Shown here: piece after piece, positions 17,586 to 25,126 of the stretch
Position numbering within the stretch: position 1 is the stretch's first letter
How the letters are laid out: each line of letters begins with the position of its first letter
Assembly (NCBI GenBank): GCA_003583745.1
Contig: QXPY01000013.1
Location: 102,111-166,110 of the forward strand
DNA: 64,000 nt
DNA from: Rhodocyclales bacterium GT-UBC
Lineage (GTDB): Bacteria > Pseudomonadota > Gammaproteobacteria > Burkholderiales > Rhodocyclaceae
Reading direction: 5' to 3'
Notes under the pieces: model-generated
Told to the model about the DNA's origin: nothing
What the model saw: only the letters and a program-made list of their open reading frames with translations
Databases searched by the model: none
Program-made: the position numbers and the translations under genes

Positions 17586-18566
17586 ATGCAAGCTACCGTT
17601 CCGCTGGCCGCGAGCCGCGAAGAAATTATCGCCCGCCTGGCCGACACCCCGTTGCGGATCGGCCAGATCGACGTTAATGGCAAATGCAATGCCAAATGCT
17701 GGTATTGCCCGGTGAAATACCAAGGCAATCCGGAGGAATTCGCCGTCCAGATGTCGATCGGGGAACTCGACCGCGTCCTCGGCAATCTGCGCGCCTCGCC
17801 GCTGATCCCGGCCGCCTTCCGTTTCCTCTATTCCTGCCATTACAACGAGGTCTTGCTCTACAAGCATTTCGCCGAGCTGCCCGCGGTCTTCCGCAAGCAT
17901 GGTTTCGCGACCATGATCCTGTCGAACGGGACGCCACTGACGCCGGAGAAAACCGACATCATCGTCGCCAATGGCGACGTGATCTGGGGCGTCACCCTGA
18001 ACATCCCGGCGCTCGATCAGGACGACTGGGCGCGCAAGGCGGGTTTTCCGGCATCCCGGCACCGCTTGCTGCTGCGCAACCTCGATTACCTGCACGAACG
18101 CTACCCGGCCTCGATCCAGATCAATTGCTCGACCAGCCCGGCCGGCATGCTCGACAACGCCATGGCCAATACGCCGGAAGAGGCGGAGGCCATTGCCGAG
18201 TCCTTCCGCAGTCGTTATCCGAAATTCAAGGTTGGTTTGCAACCATGGCTCAGCGATCGGGCCGGCAAGCTGGCCAGCCACGCCGTGCTGACCCATGACC
18301 AGCATGCCGTCCGCGAGGTGGTCGGCTGCGCCCATTCGGCCAATGATGGTGGGCGGGTGTTCGGCTGGGTGCATGTCAATGCCCGTGGCGAACTGTTTCT
18401 CTGCTGCGACGATTACGACATGGAATACCGCTTCGGCAATCTGCTCGAACAGGATTTCGCCGAAGCCTGGTGCTCATCGGCTCATGTCGACGCCATCTTC
18501 GCTTCACGCCAGGGTATCTGCCGGACCTGTCAGTTCAGGGTCGAGGCACCGGCTGCTGCCGTTTAG
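17586..18566 (+). CDS. Radical SAM/SPASM-type protein of unknown substrate
   Basis: The 326-residue protein carries the radical SAM cluster motif CNAKCWYC (CxxxCxxC) near residue 35 and a C-terminal cysteine region (CCDDYD and CRTCQF) resembling a SPASM auxiliary-cluster domain. The ATG at 17586 places the motif at the usual distance; the frame is open further upstream, but that part is not family-like. Members modify peptides or other substrates. No small peptide precursor or maturation partner lies beside it, so the substrate is unknown. It converges on the yceI operon. Confidence 0.85.
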   Translation: MQATVPLAASREEIIARLADTPLRIGQIDVNGKCNAKCWYCPVKYQGNPEEFAVQMSIGELDRVLGNLRASPLIPAAFRFLYSCHYNEVLLYKHFAELPAVFRKHGFATMILSNGTPLTPEKTDIIVANGDVIWGVTLNIPALDQDDWARKAGFPASRHRLLLRNLDYLHERYPASIQINCSTSPAGMLDNAMANTPEEAEAIAESFRSRYPKFKVGLQPWLSDRAGKLASHAVLTHDQHAVREVVGCAHSANDGGRVFGWVHVNARGELFLCCDDYDMEYRFGNLLEQDFAEAWCSSAHVDAIFASRQGICRTCQFRVEAPAAAV

Positions 18567-18582
18567 CGCAGGCGGCGGACGT

Positions 18583-18611
18583 AAAAAAGCCGGCAGCGCA
18601 GAGCTGCCGGC
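18583..18611 (-). terminator. Rho-independent terminator of the yceI operon
   Basis: On the minus strand, a perfect 9-base-pair stem (GCCGGCAGC / GCTGCCGGC, loop of five) is followed directly by six T residues. It lies about 33 bases beyond the stop codon of the last yceI gene and is also the 3' border of the radical SAM gene. Confidence 0.85.
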
Positions 18612-18643
18612 GGCATTTCCTGTTCCGCCTAAAGGCGGCGGAC

Positions 18644-19222
18644 TTATTCCTTGATCGCTTCGATGGCGACGTCGATGCGCACTTCGTCGCCGACGTACGG
18701 TGCGTACTTGCCGGCGTTGAATTCGGAACGCTTGACCACGGTGAAGGCATTGGCGCCGATCGCATCCTTCTTCAGCATCGGGTGCGGCATGGCCTGGAAG
18801 GAGGTGATGGTCAGGGTGACCGGCTTGGTGACGCCCTTCAGGGTCAGGTTGCCTTCGACCTTGGCCGGCTTGTCGCCTTCGAAGATGACCTTGGTGGACT
18901 TGAAGGTGGCGGTCGGGTACTTGGCGGTGTCGAGGAAGTCTTCACCCTGGATGTGTTCGTTGAAAACGTCGGCACCGGTGTCGACCGACTTGGTGTCGAT
19001 CACGATGTCGACCGAACCGGTCTTGGCGACCTTGTCGAAGACGACCTTGCCGCTGTTCTTGTTGAAACGCGACAGTTGGGTCGAGTAGCCGAAGTGGCTG
19101 TACGAGAAGCGCGAGAAGGTGTGGGTGCTGTCGGCAACGAAGGTTTCCGGTGCGGCCATCGCCGGGGCGGCGGCAGCGGCGGCGAGGATCAGGGCGGCGG
19201 ACAGTTTGCTCAGTTTTTGCAT
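18644..19222 (-). CDS. yceI: YceI-family periplasmic protein (copy 2)
   Basis: A 192-residue exported protein with a signal peptide ending AMA (residue about 23) and a YceI lipocalin-like domain, which in the family binds isoprenoids or other amphiphiles. The ATG at 19222 follows a GGAG ribosome binding site; the longer open frame upstream is non-coding in character. It is the last gene of the dioxygenase-b561-yceI-yceI operon, 37 bases after the other copy, and is followed by a strong terminator. It begins its mature domain like E. coli YceI (ADSTHTFSRFSYSHFG). Confidence 0.9.
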   Translation of the reverse strand: MQKLSKLSAALILAAAAAAPAMAAPETFVADSTHTFSRFSYSHFGYSTQLSRFNKNSGKVVFDKVAKTGSVDIVIDTKSVDTGADVFNEHIQGEDFLDTAKYPTATFKSTKVIFEGDKPAKVEGNLTLKGVTKPVTLTITSFQAMPHPMLKKDAIGANAFTVVKRSEFNAGKYAPYVGDEVRIDVAIEAIKE

Positions 19223-19259
19223 GGTGAATCTCCTTGAAAGAAATTGGATTGGGGGGTGC

Positions 19260-19817
19260 TTATTTGCCAGCGTTGGCGGTGATGCGGAACTTGATCTGGA
19301 CGTCGTTGGCGACGATGTCGAACTTGGCCCAGGAGCCTTCGCCGATCGAGAAATCGGCGCGGCGGATGGTGAAGCTGCCGTCGAAGACGCCGCTGTTGCC
19401 TTGGGCGGCAAAGCTGGCAGGGACGACGACATCCTGCGTCTTGCCCTTGATGGTCAATTGGCCGGTGACTTCATACTTGTTGCCACCCAGCGCCTTGACG
19501 CCGGTGGAGACAAACTTGGCGGTGGGGAAGGCCTTGGTGTTGAACCAGGGCTTGCCGGCCACTTCCTGGTCGCCTTCGGCTGCGCCGGTATCGATGCTGG
19601 CCAGATCGACTTCGAAACTGGCCTTGGCGGCGGTGGCCTTGGCCGGGTCGAAACTGAGCTGGCTGGCGAATTTCTTGAACTTGCCATCCAGCGCCACCCC
19701 CATCTGCTTGTAGGTGAAGTTGATGGCGCTCTTGTCGGCCTGGACTTGCGTGTATTCGACGGCGTGGGCGGCCGTCAGCGAGGCGGCCAGGGTCAGGGCG
19801 AGGGCAAAACGTTTCAT
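19260..19817 (-). CDS. YceI-family periplasmic protein (copy 1)
   Basis: A 185-residue exported protein with signal peptide cleavage after AHA (about residue 19) and one YceI domain. It is a paralogue of the next gene but diverged. In E. coli, yceI is paired with a cytochrome b561 gene (yceJ); the same pairing occurs here. The ATG has a GGAG ribosome binding site and lies 36 bases after the b561 stop. The ligand is unknown. Confidence 0.88.
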   Translation of the reverse strand: MKRFALALTLAASLTAAHAVEYTQVQADKSAINFTYKQMGVALDGKFKKFASQLSFDPAKATAAKASFEVDLASIDTGAAEGDQEVAGKPWFNTKAFPTAKFVSTGVKALGGNKYEVTGQLTIKGKTQDVVVPASFAAQGNSGVFDGSFTIRRADFSIGEGSWAKFDIVANDVQIKFRITANAGK

Positions 19818-19853
19818 GTCGGTTCTCCTTGGGGGATAGGGAGTGGGTCTGGC

Positions 19854-20399
19854 TTACTTGTTGGAATGCTTGGGCAGCATCCGTTTCAGGATGTCGTCCT
19901 TGTCGATGAAGTGGTGTTTCAATGCGGCGCCGATATGGCCGGCCAGCACGGCGATGAAGAGAAGGTTCAGGCTCTTGTGTACCAAGGCCAGCAGGTCGCC
20001 CAGTTCCTTGTTCTTGTCGAGCAGGTCGGGGATCGGCAGGATGCCGAAATACACCGTCTGGAAACCCTTGGCCGAACTCATCAGCCAGCCGGACAGCGGA
20101 ATCGCGATCATCAGCAGGTAGAGCGCCAGGTGGCCGGCGTGGGCGGCAAACTGCATGATTTTCGGCATGCTGTCGGGCAGCGCCGGCGGACGATGCGTGA
20201 GGCGCCAGAGCAGGCGAACGGCGAGGAGCAGGAAGGCGGTGACGCCAGCCCACTTGTGCCAGGAATAAAGCTTGAGCTTTTCCGGCGACAGCGGCAGGTC
20301 GTGCATGTAGAAGCCGAGGGCGAGCAGGCCGATCAGCAGCAGGGCCATCAGCCAGTGAATGGCCTTGGCGGTCGAAGTGTAGTTGGCGGTGGTAGTCAT
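19854..20399 (-). CDS. Cytochrome b561
   Basis: A 181-residue membrane protein with four predicted helices and the histidines expected to bind two b haems, including His in KAIHWLMA, SWHKWAG and HAGHLALY. Cytochromes b561 move electrons from quinol across the inner membrane. It lies 11 bases after the dioxygenase gene and 36 bases before the first yceI, matching the yceJ-yceI pairing of enterobacteria. A role in superoxide or quinone redox balance is plausible but not shown by sequence. Confidence 0.9.
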   Translation of the reverse strand: MTTTANYTSTAKAIHWLMALLLIGLLALGFYMHDLPLSPEKLKLYSWHKWAGVTAFLLLAVRLLWRLTHRPPALPDSMPKIMQFAAHAGHLALYLLMIAIPLSGWLMSSAKGFQTVYFGILPIPDLLDKNKELGDLLALVHKSLNLLFIAVLAGHIGAALKHHFIDKDDILKRMLPKHSNK

Positions 20400-20410
20400 T
20401 TTCTTTCCTC

Positions 20411-21205
20411 TTATTGGGGCTGGAAGGCGTAGGCATCCATGGCGATGACGTAATCGTCGATGCCGGCATGAACCCGACGGGCCTCGGCGTTTTCGCCGGC
20501 GGCCCCGAGTGCGACATACAAGGGCAGTAAATGTTCATCGCTCGGATGCGCCTGGACGGCGCCCGGTGCCTGACGGCGATAGTCGAGCAGGGCAGCCTGG
20601 TCGCGGGTGGCGAGATGTTCGGCCAGCCAGTTGCTGAATTGACGGACATAGGCCGGGGTTTGGCCGCCGTTACGCCAGGCCAGCTGGAAATCGCGCAGGT
20701 TATGCGTGATGCTGCCCGAGCCGATCACGAGAAAGCACTGGCTGGTCAATGGCTGCAGCGCGCGTCCAAGCTTGAAAGCCTGTTCCGGGCCGCCCCGGCT
20801 CTGAATCGAAAGCGGGATGACCGGCACTTCGGCATCGGGGAACATCAGGCGTAACGGTACCCAGGCACCGTGGTCGAGGCCCCGTTCACTGTCGCTGATT
20901 GCCGGCAAGCCGGCAGCCGCCAAGGCTTCGACGACTTGTTGCGAAGCTTCGCGGCAACCGGTGGCGGGGTAGCGCAGGCTATAGAGTTCGTCCGGAAAAC
21001 CCCAGAAGTCGTGGATGGTTTCCAGGCGTTCGGCGAAACCGACGGTTGGCTGAACGGTATCCCAGTGGGCGCTGACGATGACGATGGCGCGCGGCTGGGT
21101 CAAGGTGCTGGCCAAGGCCTTCAGGGCGGCGCCGGCGGCACCCGGACGCAGCGCGAATGTCGGTGCGCCGTGGGGGACGAAGAGTGCGGGGTGCGGAAGG
21201 TTCAT
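20411..21205 (-). CDS. ygiD: DODA-type extradiol dioxygenase (YgiD-like)
   Basis: A 264-residue zinc/iron-dependent ring-opening dioxygenase of the LigB/DODA class. Metal-ligand and active-site histidines are visible in VPHGAP, SAHWDT, LDHGAW and SITHNL. E. coli YgiD opens the ring of L-DOPA; the physiological substrate here is unknown. It is first in a four-gene operon and is transcribed away from a LysR regulator 95 bases away that probably controls it. The ATG has a GGAG ribosome binding site. Confidence 0.88.
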   Translation of the reverse strand: MNLPHPALFVPHGAPTFALRPGAAGAALKALASTLTQPRAIVIVSAHWDTVQPTVGFAERLETIHDFWGFPDELYSLRYPATGCREASQQVVEALAAAGLPAISDSERGLDHGAWVPLRLMFPDAEVPVIPLSIQSRGGPEQAFKLGRALQPLTSQCFLVIGSGSITHNLRDFQLAWRNGGQTPAYVRQFSNWLAEHLATRDQAALLDYRRQAPGAVQAHPSDEHLLPLYVALGAAGENAEARRVHAGIDDYVIAMDAYAFQPQ

Positions 21206-21300
21206 TGGAATGGCTCCGTTTGCGATGGGCGTACTGTAGTCTCCCTTTTTGCAGCGAAATAGATGACAATCCGCAAATGTTTATTGCTGGATTGGCAACA

Positions 21301-22197
21301 ATGGATCGTCTAGACGCCATGCACATGTTTGTCCGGGTCGCCGAGCTGGGCAGTTTTTCGGCCGCAGCCCAGCAGCTCGACCTGGCCCGTTCGGTGGTGA
21401 CGCGGCAGATTGCGGCGCTGGAAGCGCATCTCGGTGTCAAGTTGATGGCGCGCAGTACGCGTCGCCTGGCCTTGACCTCGGCGGGGACGGCTTATCTGGA
21501 AAAGTGCCGGGTGATCCTCAATCTCGTCGAAGCGGCAGAAACCGATGTCGCCGAGGAGCGAATGACGCCGCGCGGCAACATCCGGATCGGTCTGCCGCTC
21601 AGCTACGGTCTGAAACGCCTGGCACCGCTACTACTCGAATTTTCGCAGCGCTATCCGGAAGTCAGCCTCGACATGGATTACACCGATCGACGGGTGAAGC
21701 TGATCGAAGAAGGGATCGACCTCTCGATCCGGATCACCCGGCGCCTCGATCCGGGCGATATCGCCCGCCGCATCGGGACCGGTTACATGCATGTCGTCGC
21801 TTCGCCAGCCTATCTAGCACGGCATGGCGAGCCGCAACATCCGTCGGAACTGGTTCATCACGAGTGCCTCGGCTATACCAACGCGGGGGGCAGCACGGCC
21901 TGGCAGTTCATGGTGGATGGGCAGTTGTCCGCCTTTCACGTACATAGCCGCCTCAATGCCAACAACGGCGACGTGCTGACCGAGGCCGCGGCACAGGGAC
22001 TGGGCATTTCATGCGCCCCCGATTTCATTGCCGAGGCCTTCTTCCAGGCCGGGCGGGTGGTCGAGATTCTGAAGGACTATCCTTGCCCGGAGCTGGGTAT
22101 CTACGCGATGTTGCCGAGCAATCGGCACGTTCCGCATCGGGTGCGGGTATTGATGGATTTCCTGGGCGAGCGGCTTGGTTCGGTGCAGGCGTCCTGA
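21301..22197 (+). CDS. LysR-family transcriptional regulator
   Basis: The product has 298 residues with an N-terminal winged helix-turn-helix (about residues 1-60; AELGSFSAAAQQLDLARSVVTRQI) and a LysR substrate-binding domain (about 90-295). The ATG at 21301 begins at the usual LysR N-terminus. It is divergent from the ygiD-b561-yceI operon, the arrangement in which LysR proteins normally control the neighbour. It resembles the AaeR/DsdC-like group often found beside oxidoreductase genes; no effector can be deduced. Confidence 0.9.
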   Translation: MDRLDAMHMFVRVAELGSFSAAAQQLDLARSVVTRQIAALEAHLGVKLMARSTRRLALTSAGTAYLEKCRVILNLVEAAETDVAEERMTPRGNIRIGLPLSYGLKRLAPLLLEFSQRYPEVSLDMDYTDRRVKLIEEGIDLSIRITRRLDPGDIARRIGTGYMHVVASPAYLARHGEPQHPSELVHHECLGYTNAGGSTAWQFMVDGQLSAFHVHSRLNANNGDVLTEAAAQGLGISCAPDFIAEAFFQAGRVVEILKDYPCPELGIYAMLPSNRHVPHRVRVLMDFLGERLGSVQAS

Positions 22198-22210
22198 GCC
22201 GCACAGTCGA

Positions 22211-22624
22211 TCAGGGATGCTTTGCCTTGTTCAGGCGCCCCCAGAGCAGGTAGCTGTTTTCGCCAAAGGCGTGGTTGGCGATCTGCGTGTAGAAATTCTG
22301 GTTGAGGGAGCTGAAACGGATCAGTTCGCTACTGCCGTATTCGCCGGCACTGTCGTTGCCGGCTGTGCGTTCGCCGTTGGGGACACGTAGCAGGACGCGG
22401 GCATCGATGCGATCCGGGCTGGCGTTGAGGGCTTCGATTTCGATTCCGATCCCGTTTTGTTGGTAGCGTGCCTTGCCCGTGCCGCCGGGAAGACGGGTTT
22501 CGACCACTTCGCAGTTGCGGGTATCGCAGGCAAAAATTTTGACGTCGTAGTCGAAGCCGCCGGCCTGCACCGGGGGGAGTGCGCCGAAGAGGCCGGCAAA
22601 GATCGCTATGGTCTGGGCTTTCAT
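22211..22624 (-). CDS. Small exported protein of unknown function
   Basis: A 137-residue protein with a signal peptide (about residues 1-21, ending VQA) and a mature domain with a Cys pair in FACDTRNCEV likely to form a disulfide. A GGGAGG ribosome binding site precedes the ATG. The mature part looks beta-rich and has no transmembrane helix. It converges on the LysR gene with 13 bases between stops. I do not recognise a family. Confidence 0.7.
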   Translation of the reverse strand: MKAQTIAIFAGLFGALPPVQAGGFDYDVKIFACDTRNCEVVETRLPGGTGKARYQQNGIGIEIEALNASPDRIDARVLLRVPNGERTAGNDSAGEYGSSELIRFSSLNQNFYTQIANHAFGENSYLLWGRLNKAKHP

Positions 22625-22863
22625 GGTCTACGCCTCCCGGCGAATAAGGCAAGCTGGCTGCGGGATGAATCGGAAATGCGCGCTGGTATGGCGGTTCGCA
22701 CATGATGCCGTGCGCATGCTGCTGTGCAGCAAAATTCTATGATAGATCGTAGGGTTATTTCAAGCGCTCGCATGTCGCCCGGCGATTTGCCGGGCCGACA
22801 TCGAAGCGGTGTTTCCCGTCGGCTGCGCGCCCGACCGGTGCTGCGGCGGCGATAGCGACCGCG
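22625..22863. other. Intergenic stretch without a gene
   Basis: About 240 bases between two minus-strand orphan genes. It includes a short AT-rich part around 22730-22760 that could hold the promoter of the exported-protein gene. I found no RNA gene, repeat or clear terminator. Confidence 0.5.
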
Positions 22864-23643
22864 CTAGGCGGCGCCGGCGCCGAGCAGGCTTTGCAGCTTG
22901 CTGAAAAATGCCTTGTCGCGTTCGTATTGACCTTCCGCCATGAAGCCTTTGACCCAATCCAGCGAGGCCAGGTAGTTATCGACGATTTTGCGGTAGCTGT
23001 CGCTCTGGTCGGCGGCATAGTTGGGCGTCGAGGTCTGGCCATCGATACGCATGCCATAAATGGCGTTGTGCATCATCAGGCCGTAAGTCGCCATTTGCCC
23101 TTCATCCATGCCGGCAGTGGCCTGGAACCAGGCTTCCCTGACATCGGCGGGAGCATTGGCCGGCGGGAACGAAGCCGTTACCGCGGCGCCGACTTCGTTG
23201 TAGCCGTCATGGTTGAGGTCAACCACGTAGCCTTCCGGAAGCAACAGGTTCTGTGCTCCTTCCTCGCTCAGGCTGGCGACGTCGATGGTGTCGGCCAGGC
23301 AGTGGTTGCGCCGCACGGTGTCGAGTTCCTGTGGTGTCAGTCCGGCCAGAAAGCCCTTTGCGTCATTCATGCCGCCCGTGCTGTAGGCTTTTTCCAGAAT
23401 TTGCGCATAGCTGCGCTGGCTGGATGCATCGACGCCACGCATGGCCGACAGTTCGTTGTGGGTCGAGCCGAGAATTTCTTCCAGCGAACGTGAACTGGCA
23501 GCTTTCGCGTCATTGCCCTCGGCACTCGCGGTGTGGGCCGTGAAGGCAGCCTGGTAGGCGCTGAAGAAGCCGGCGTCGGGTGTGCTGCGATAGCAACGGC
23601 GTTGGGTGGCGGTGATTGGTGTGCCAATTTCTCGGATATCCAT
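22864..23643 (-). CDS. Protein of unknown function with an EF-hand-like loop
   Basis: A 259-residue soluble protein with no signal peptide or membrane segment. It is Ala/Ser-rich and mostly helical, and contains an Asp-rich loop, DLNHDGYNEV (about residue 145), that resembles the calcium-binding loop of EF-hands or dockerins. An AGGA-type ribosome binding site precedes the ATG. It stands alone, with 135 bases to the next gene upstream. I cannot assign a family; calcium binding is a guess from one loop. Confidence 0.65.
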   Translation of the reverse strand: MDIREIGTPITATQRRCYRSTPDAGFFSAYQAAFTAHTASAEGNDAKAASSRSLEEILGSTHNELSAMRGVDASSQRSYAQILEKAYSTGGMNDAKGFLAGLTPQELDTVRRNHCLADTIDVASLSEEGAQNLLLPEGYVVDLNHDGYNEVGAAVTASFPPANAPADVREAWFQATAGMDEGQMATYGLMMHNAIYGMRIDGQTSTPNYAADQSDSYRKIVDNYLASLDWVKGFMAEGQYERDKAFFSKLQSLLGAGAA

Positions 23644-23778
23644 GCTTCGTGTCCTCGGTAAGAATTGCCGCGTTCATGCTCTCCCGACTGCCAAATTTGC
23701 CGTTGCAGCCGCAGATTGCCGCGTTTGGATGCTTGCCCGGGACAATCAGCACGGATTGTGCCAATTGAATAAGTCGGT

Positions 23779-24387
23779 TCAGCCGTCGCGTTCCTGCCAG
23801 GGATAGTCCATCTGGCGCGCGGTTGCCACTGCCAGATCCTTGTCAGCCAGGCGACCGACCAAATGGAGGCTCATGTCGATGCCGGCGGAGATGCCGCCCG
23901 AGGTGACGGTTCTGCCGTTATCGATCCAGCGTTGGTCAGCCACGACTTTCAAGTGCGGAAAACGGCGGCTCAGATCATCGATGTCTTCCCAATGTGTCGT
24001 GACGCTTGCGCCATCGAGCAGACCGGCAGCAGCGAGCAGGAAGGCGCCAGTACAGACCGAAGCGGTCAGGACCCGTTGTGCGGCATCGCGGGCGATCCAT
24101 TCGATGACGGTCGGCTGGTCCAGTTCGGCGCTGACGACGCCACCGGGTACGACTAGAACATCGATCGGCGGCGCATGCCGGAAGTCGAATTCGGGCAGGA
24201 TCGGCAGGCCGGCGCGTGCCTTGATCGGATCACGCTTGGCGGCAACGGTGAACACTTCGAACGGTGCGGCCTGCCCAGGGTTTCGTCGCCCGAATACCCG
24301 GCTTGCCGTGGTGAATACTTCGTAAGGTCCGGCGAAATCGAGTACTTCGACTTCCGGAAAAACATAGATGCCGACGCGTAGAGTCAT
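23779..24387 (-). CDS. DJ-1/PfpI-family protein
   Basis: A 202-residue class I glutamine-amidotransferase-like protein of the DJ-1/PfpI superfamily. The nucleophile-elbow cysteine is in SVCTGAF (about residue 110), preceded by VVPGG. It is close to the isocyanide hydratase/AraC-N-terminal subgroup but has no DNA-binding domain. Its start overlaps the PPOX gene stop by four bases (ATGA), so the two are translationally coupled. Substrate unknown; detoxification or a glyoxalase-type role is possible. Confidence 0.85.
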   Translation of the reverse strand: MTLRVGIYVFPEVEVLDFAGPYEVFTTASRVFGRRNPGQAAPFEVFTVAAKRDPIKARAGLPILPEFDFRHAPPIDVLVVPGGVVSAELDQPTVIEWIARDAAQRVLTASVCTGAFLLAAAGLLDGASVTTHWEDIDDLSRRFPHLKVVADQRWIDNGRTVTSGGISAGIDMSLHLVGRLADKDLAVATARQMDYPWQERDG

Positions 24388-25040
24388 GGGCTGTCCTTCA
24401 GGCGCAGGGCATTCGCCAGTTCGGGGAGGGGATGGTCGGCACAGCCGGCTTCGGGTTCGGGCTGGCCAGGGCGGAGGCTCAGCGGGATGACGCCGGCCCA
24501 GACCGGAATGGCCATGTCTTCCGGACTGTCCTCGACACCCCAGTTTCGTATCTTGGCGGCCGCTTCGTTCAGTGGCAAGCGCAGGATGCGGGTACCGGCC
24601 AGTTCGGCGGCATTGGCCGGACGGACATGCCGGTTGCGGCCCGGGCTGACGTGTTCGAGAAAGGCGTGCATGGCCGCCGCCTTGGCGGCAACCTCGTCGA
24701 CCGCGCCAAAGCGGCCGTAGATCACGACCGAGCGATAGTTCATCGAGTGATGGAAGGCAGAGCGAGCCAGGACCAGACCATCAAGATGGCTGATGCAGAC
24801 CGCACATTCTCCGGTCAGCAAGGCATGGGTCAGACGCGAATTGTTGGCGCCGTGGATGTAGAGGAAATCGTCGTCGCGCCAGCAGGCGGTGGGCAGGCAG
24901 TGCGTGCTGCCGGCATCGTTGAAGGCGATGTGGCAGAGAAAAGCCGCATCGATGATGGCGTGGATTTGGGCGCGGTCGTAATGGCCACGATTGGCTTTCC
25001 GGCGAACTTCGCTACGCGGGCTGGGGGGCGGGGTTTTCAT
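24384..25040 (-). CDS. PNPOx-like flavin-binding family protein
   Basis: A 218-residue protein of the pyridoxamine 5'-phosphate oxidase-like split-barrel fold (NimA/flavin-nucleotide-binding subgroup), seen in the segments FLCHIAFND, DDDFLYIHGA and SVVIYGRFG. It probably binds FMN. It lies divergent from a MocR/PdxR regulator, with the operator repeats between them, so it is the likely target. It is coupled to a DJ-1 gene downstream by an ATGA overlap. True vitamin B6 oxidase activity is not established. Confidence 0.85.
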   Translation of the reverse strand: MKTPPPSPRSEVRRKANRGHYDRAQIHAIIDAAFLCHIAFNDAGSTHCLPTACWRDDDFLYIHGANNSRLTHALLTGECAVCISHLDGLVLARSAFHHSMNYRSVVIYGRFGAVDEVAAKAAAMHAFLEHVSPGRNRHVRPANAAELAGTRILRLPLNEAAAKIRNWGVEDSPEDMAIPVWAGVIPLSLRPGQPEPEAGCADHPLPELANALRLKDSP

Positions 25041-25088
25041 ATCGATCTCCAGGACAGGTTGCGCACAGCTTATGCGGAATGTGGCACC

Positions 25089-25126
25089 ATCAATAGAGCC
25101 ACTGCATGTTGAATCAATGGAGCCAC
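25089..25126. promoter_or_regulatory. Direct-repeat operator of the MocR-type regulator
   Basis: Two copies of ATCAATRGAGCCAC lie at 25089-25102 and 25113-25126 with a 24-base period and one difference. The first copy also pairs with GTGGC at 25081, giving an inverted element. Direct repeats in the divergent region are typical for MocR/PdxR operators. The second copy ends right at the ATG at 25127. Confidence 0.6.
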
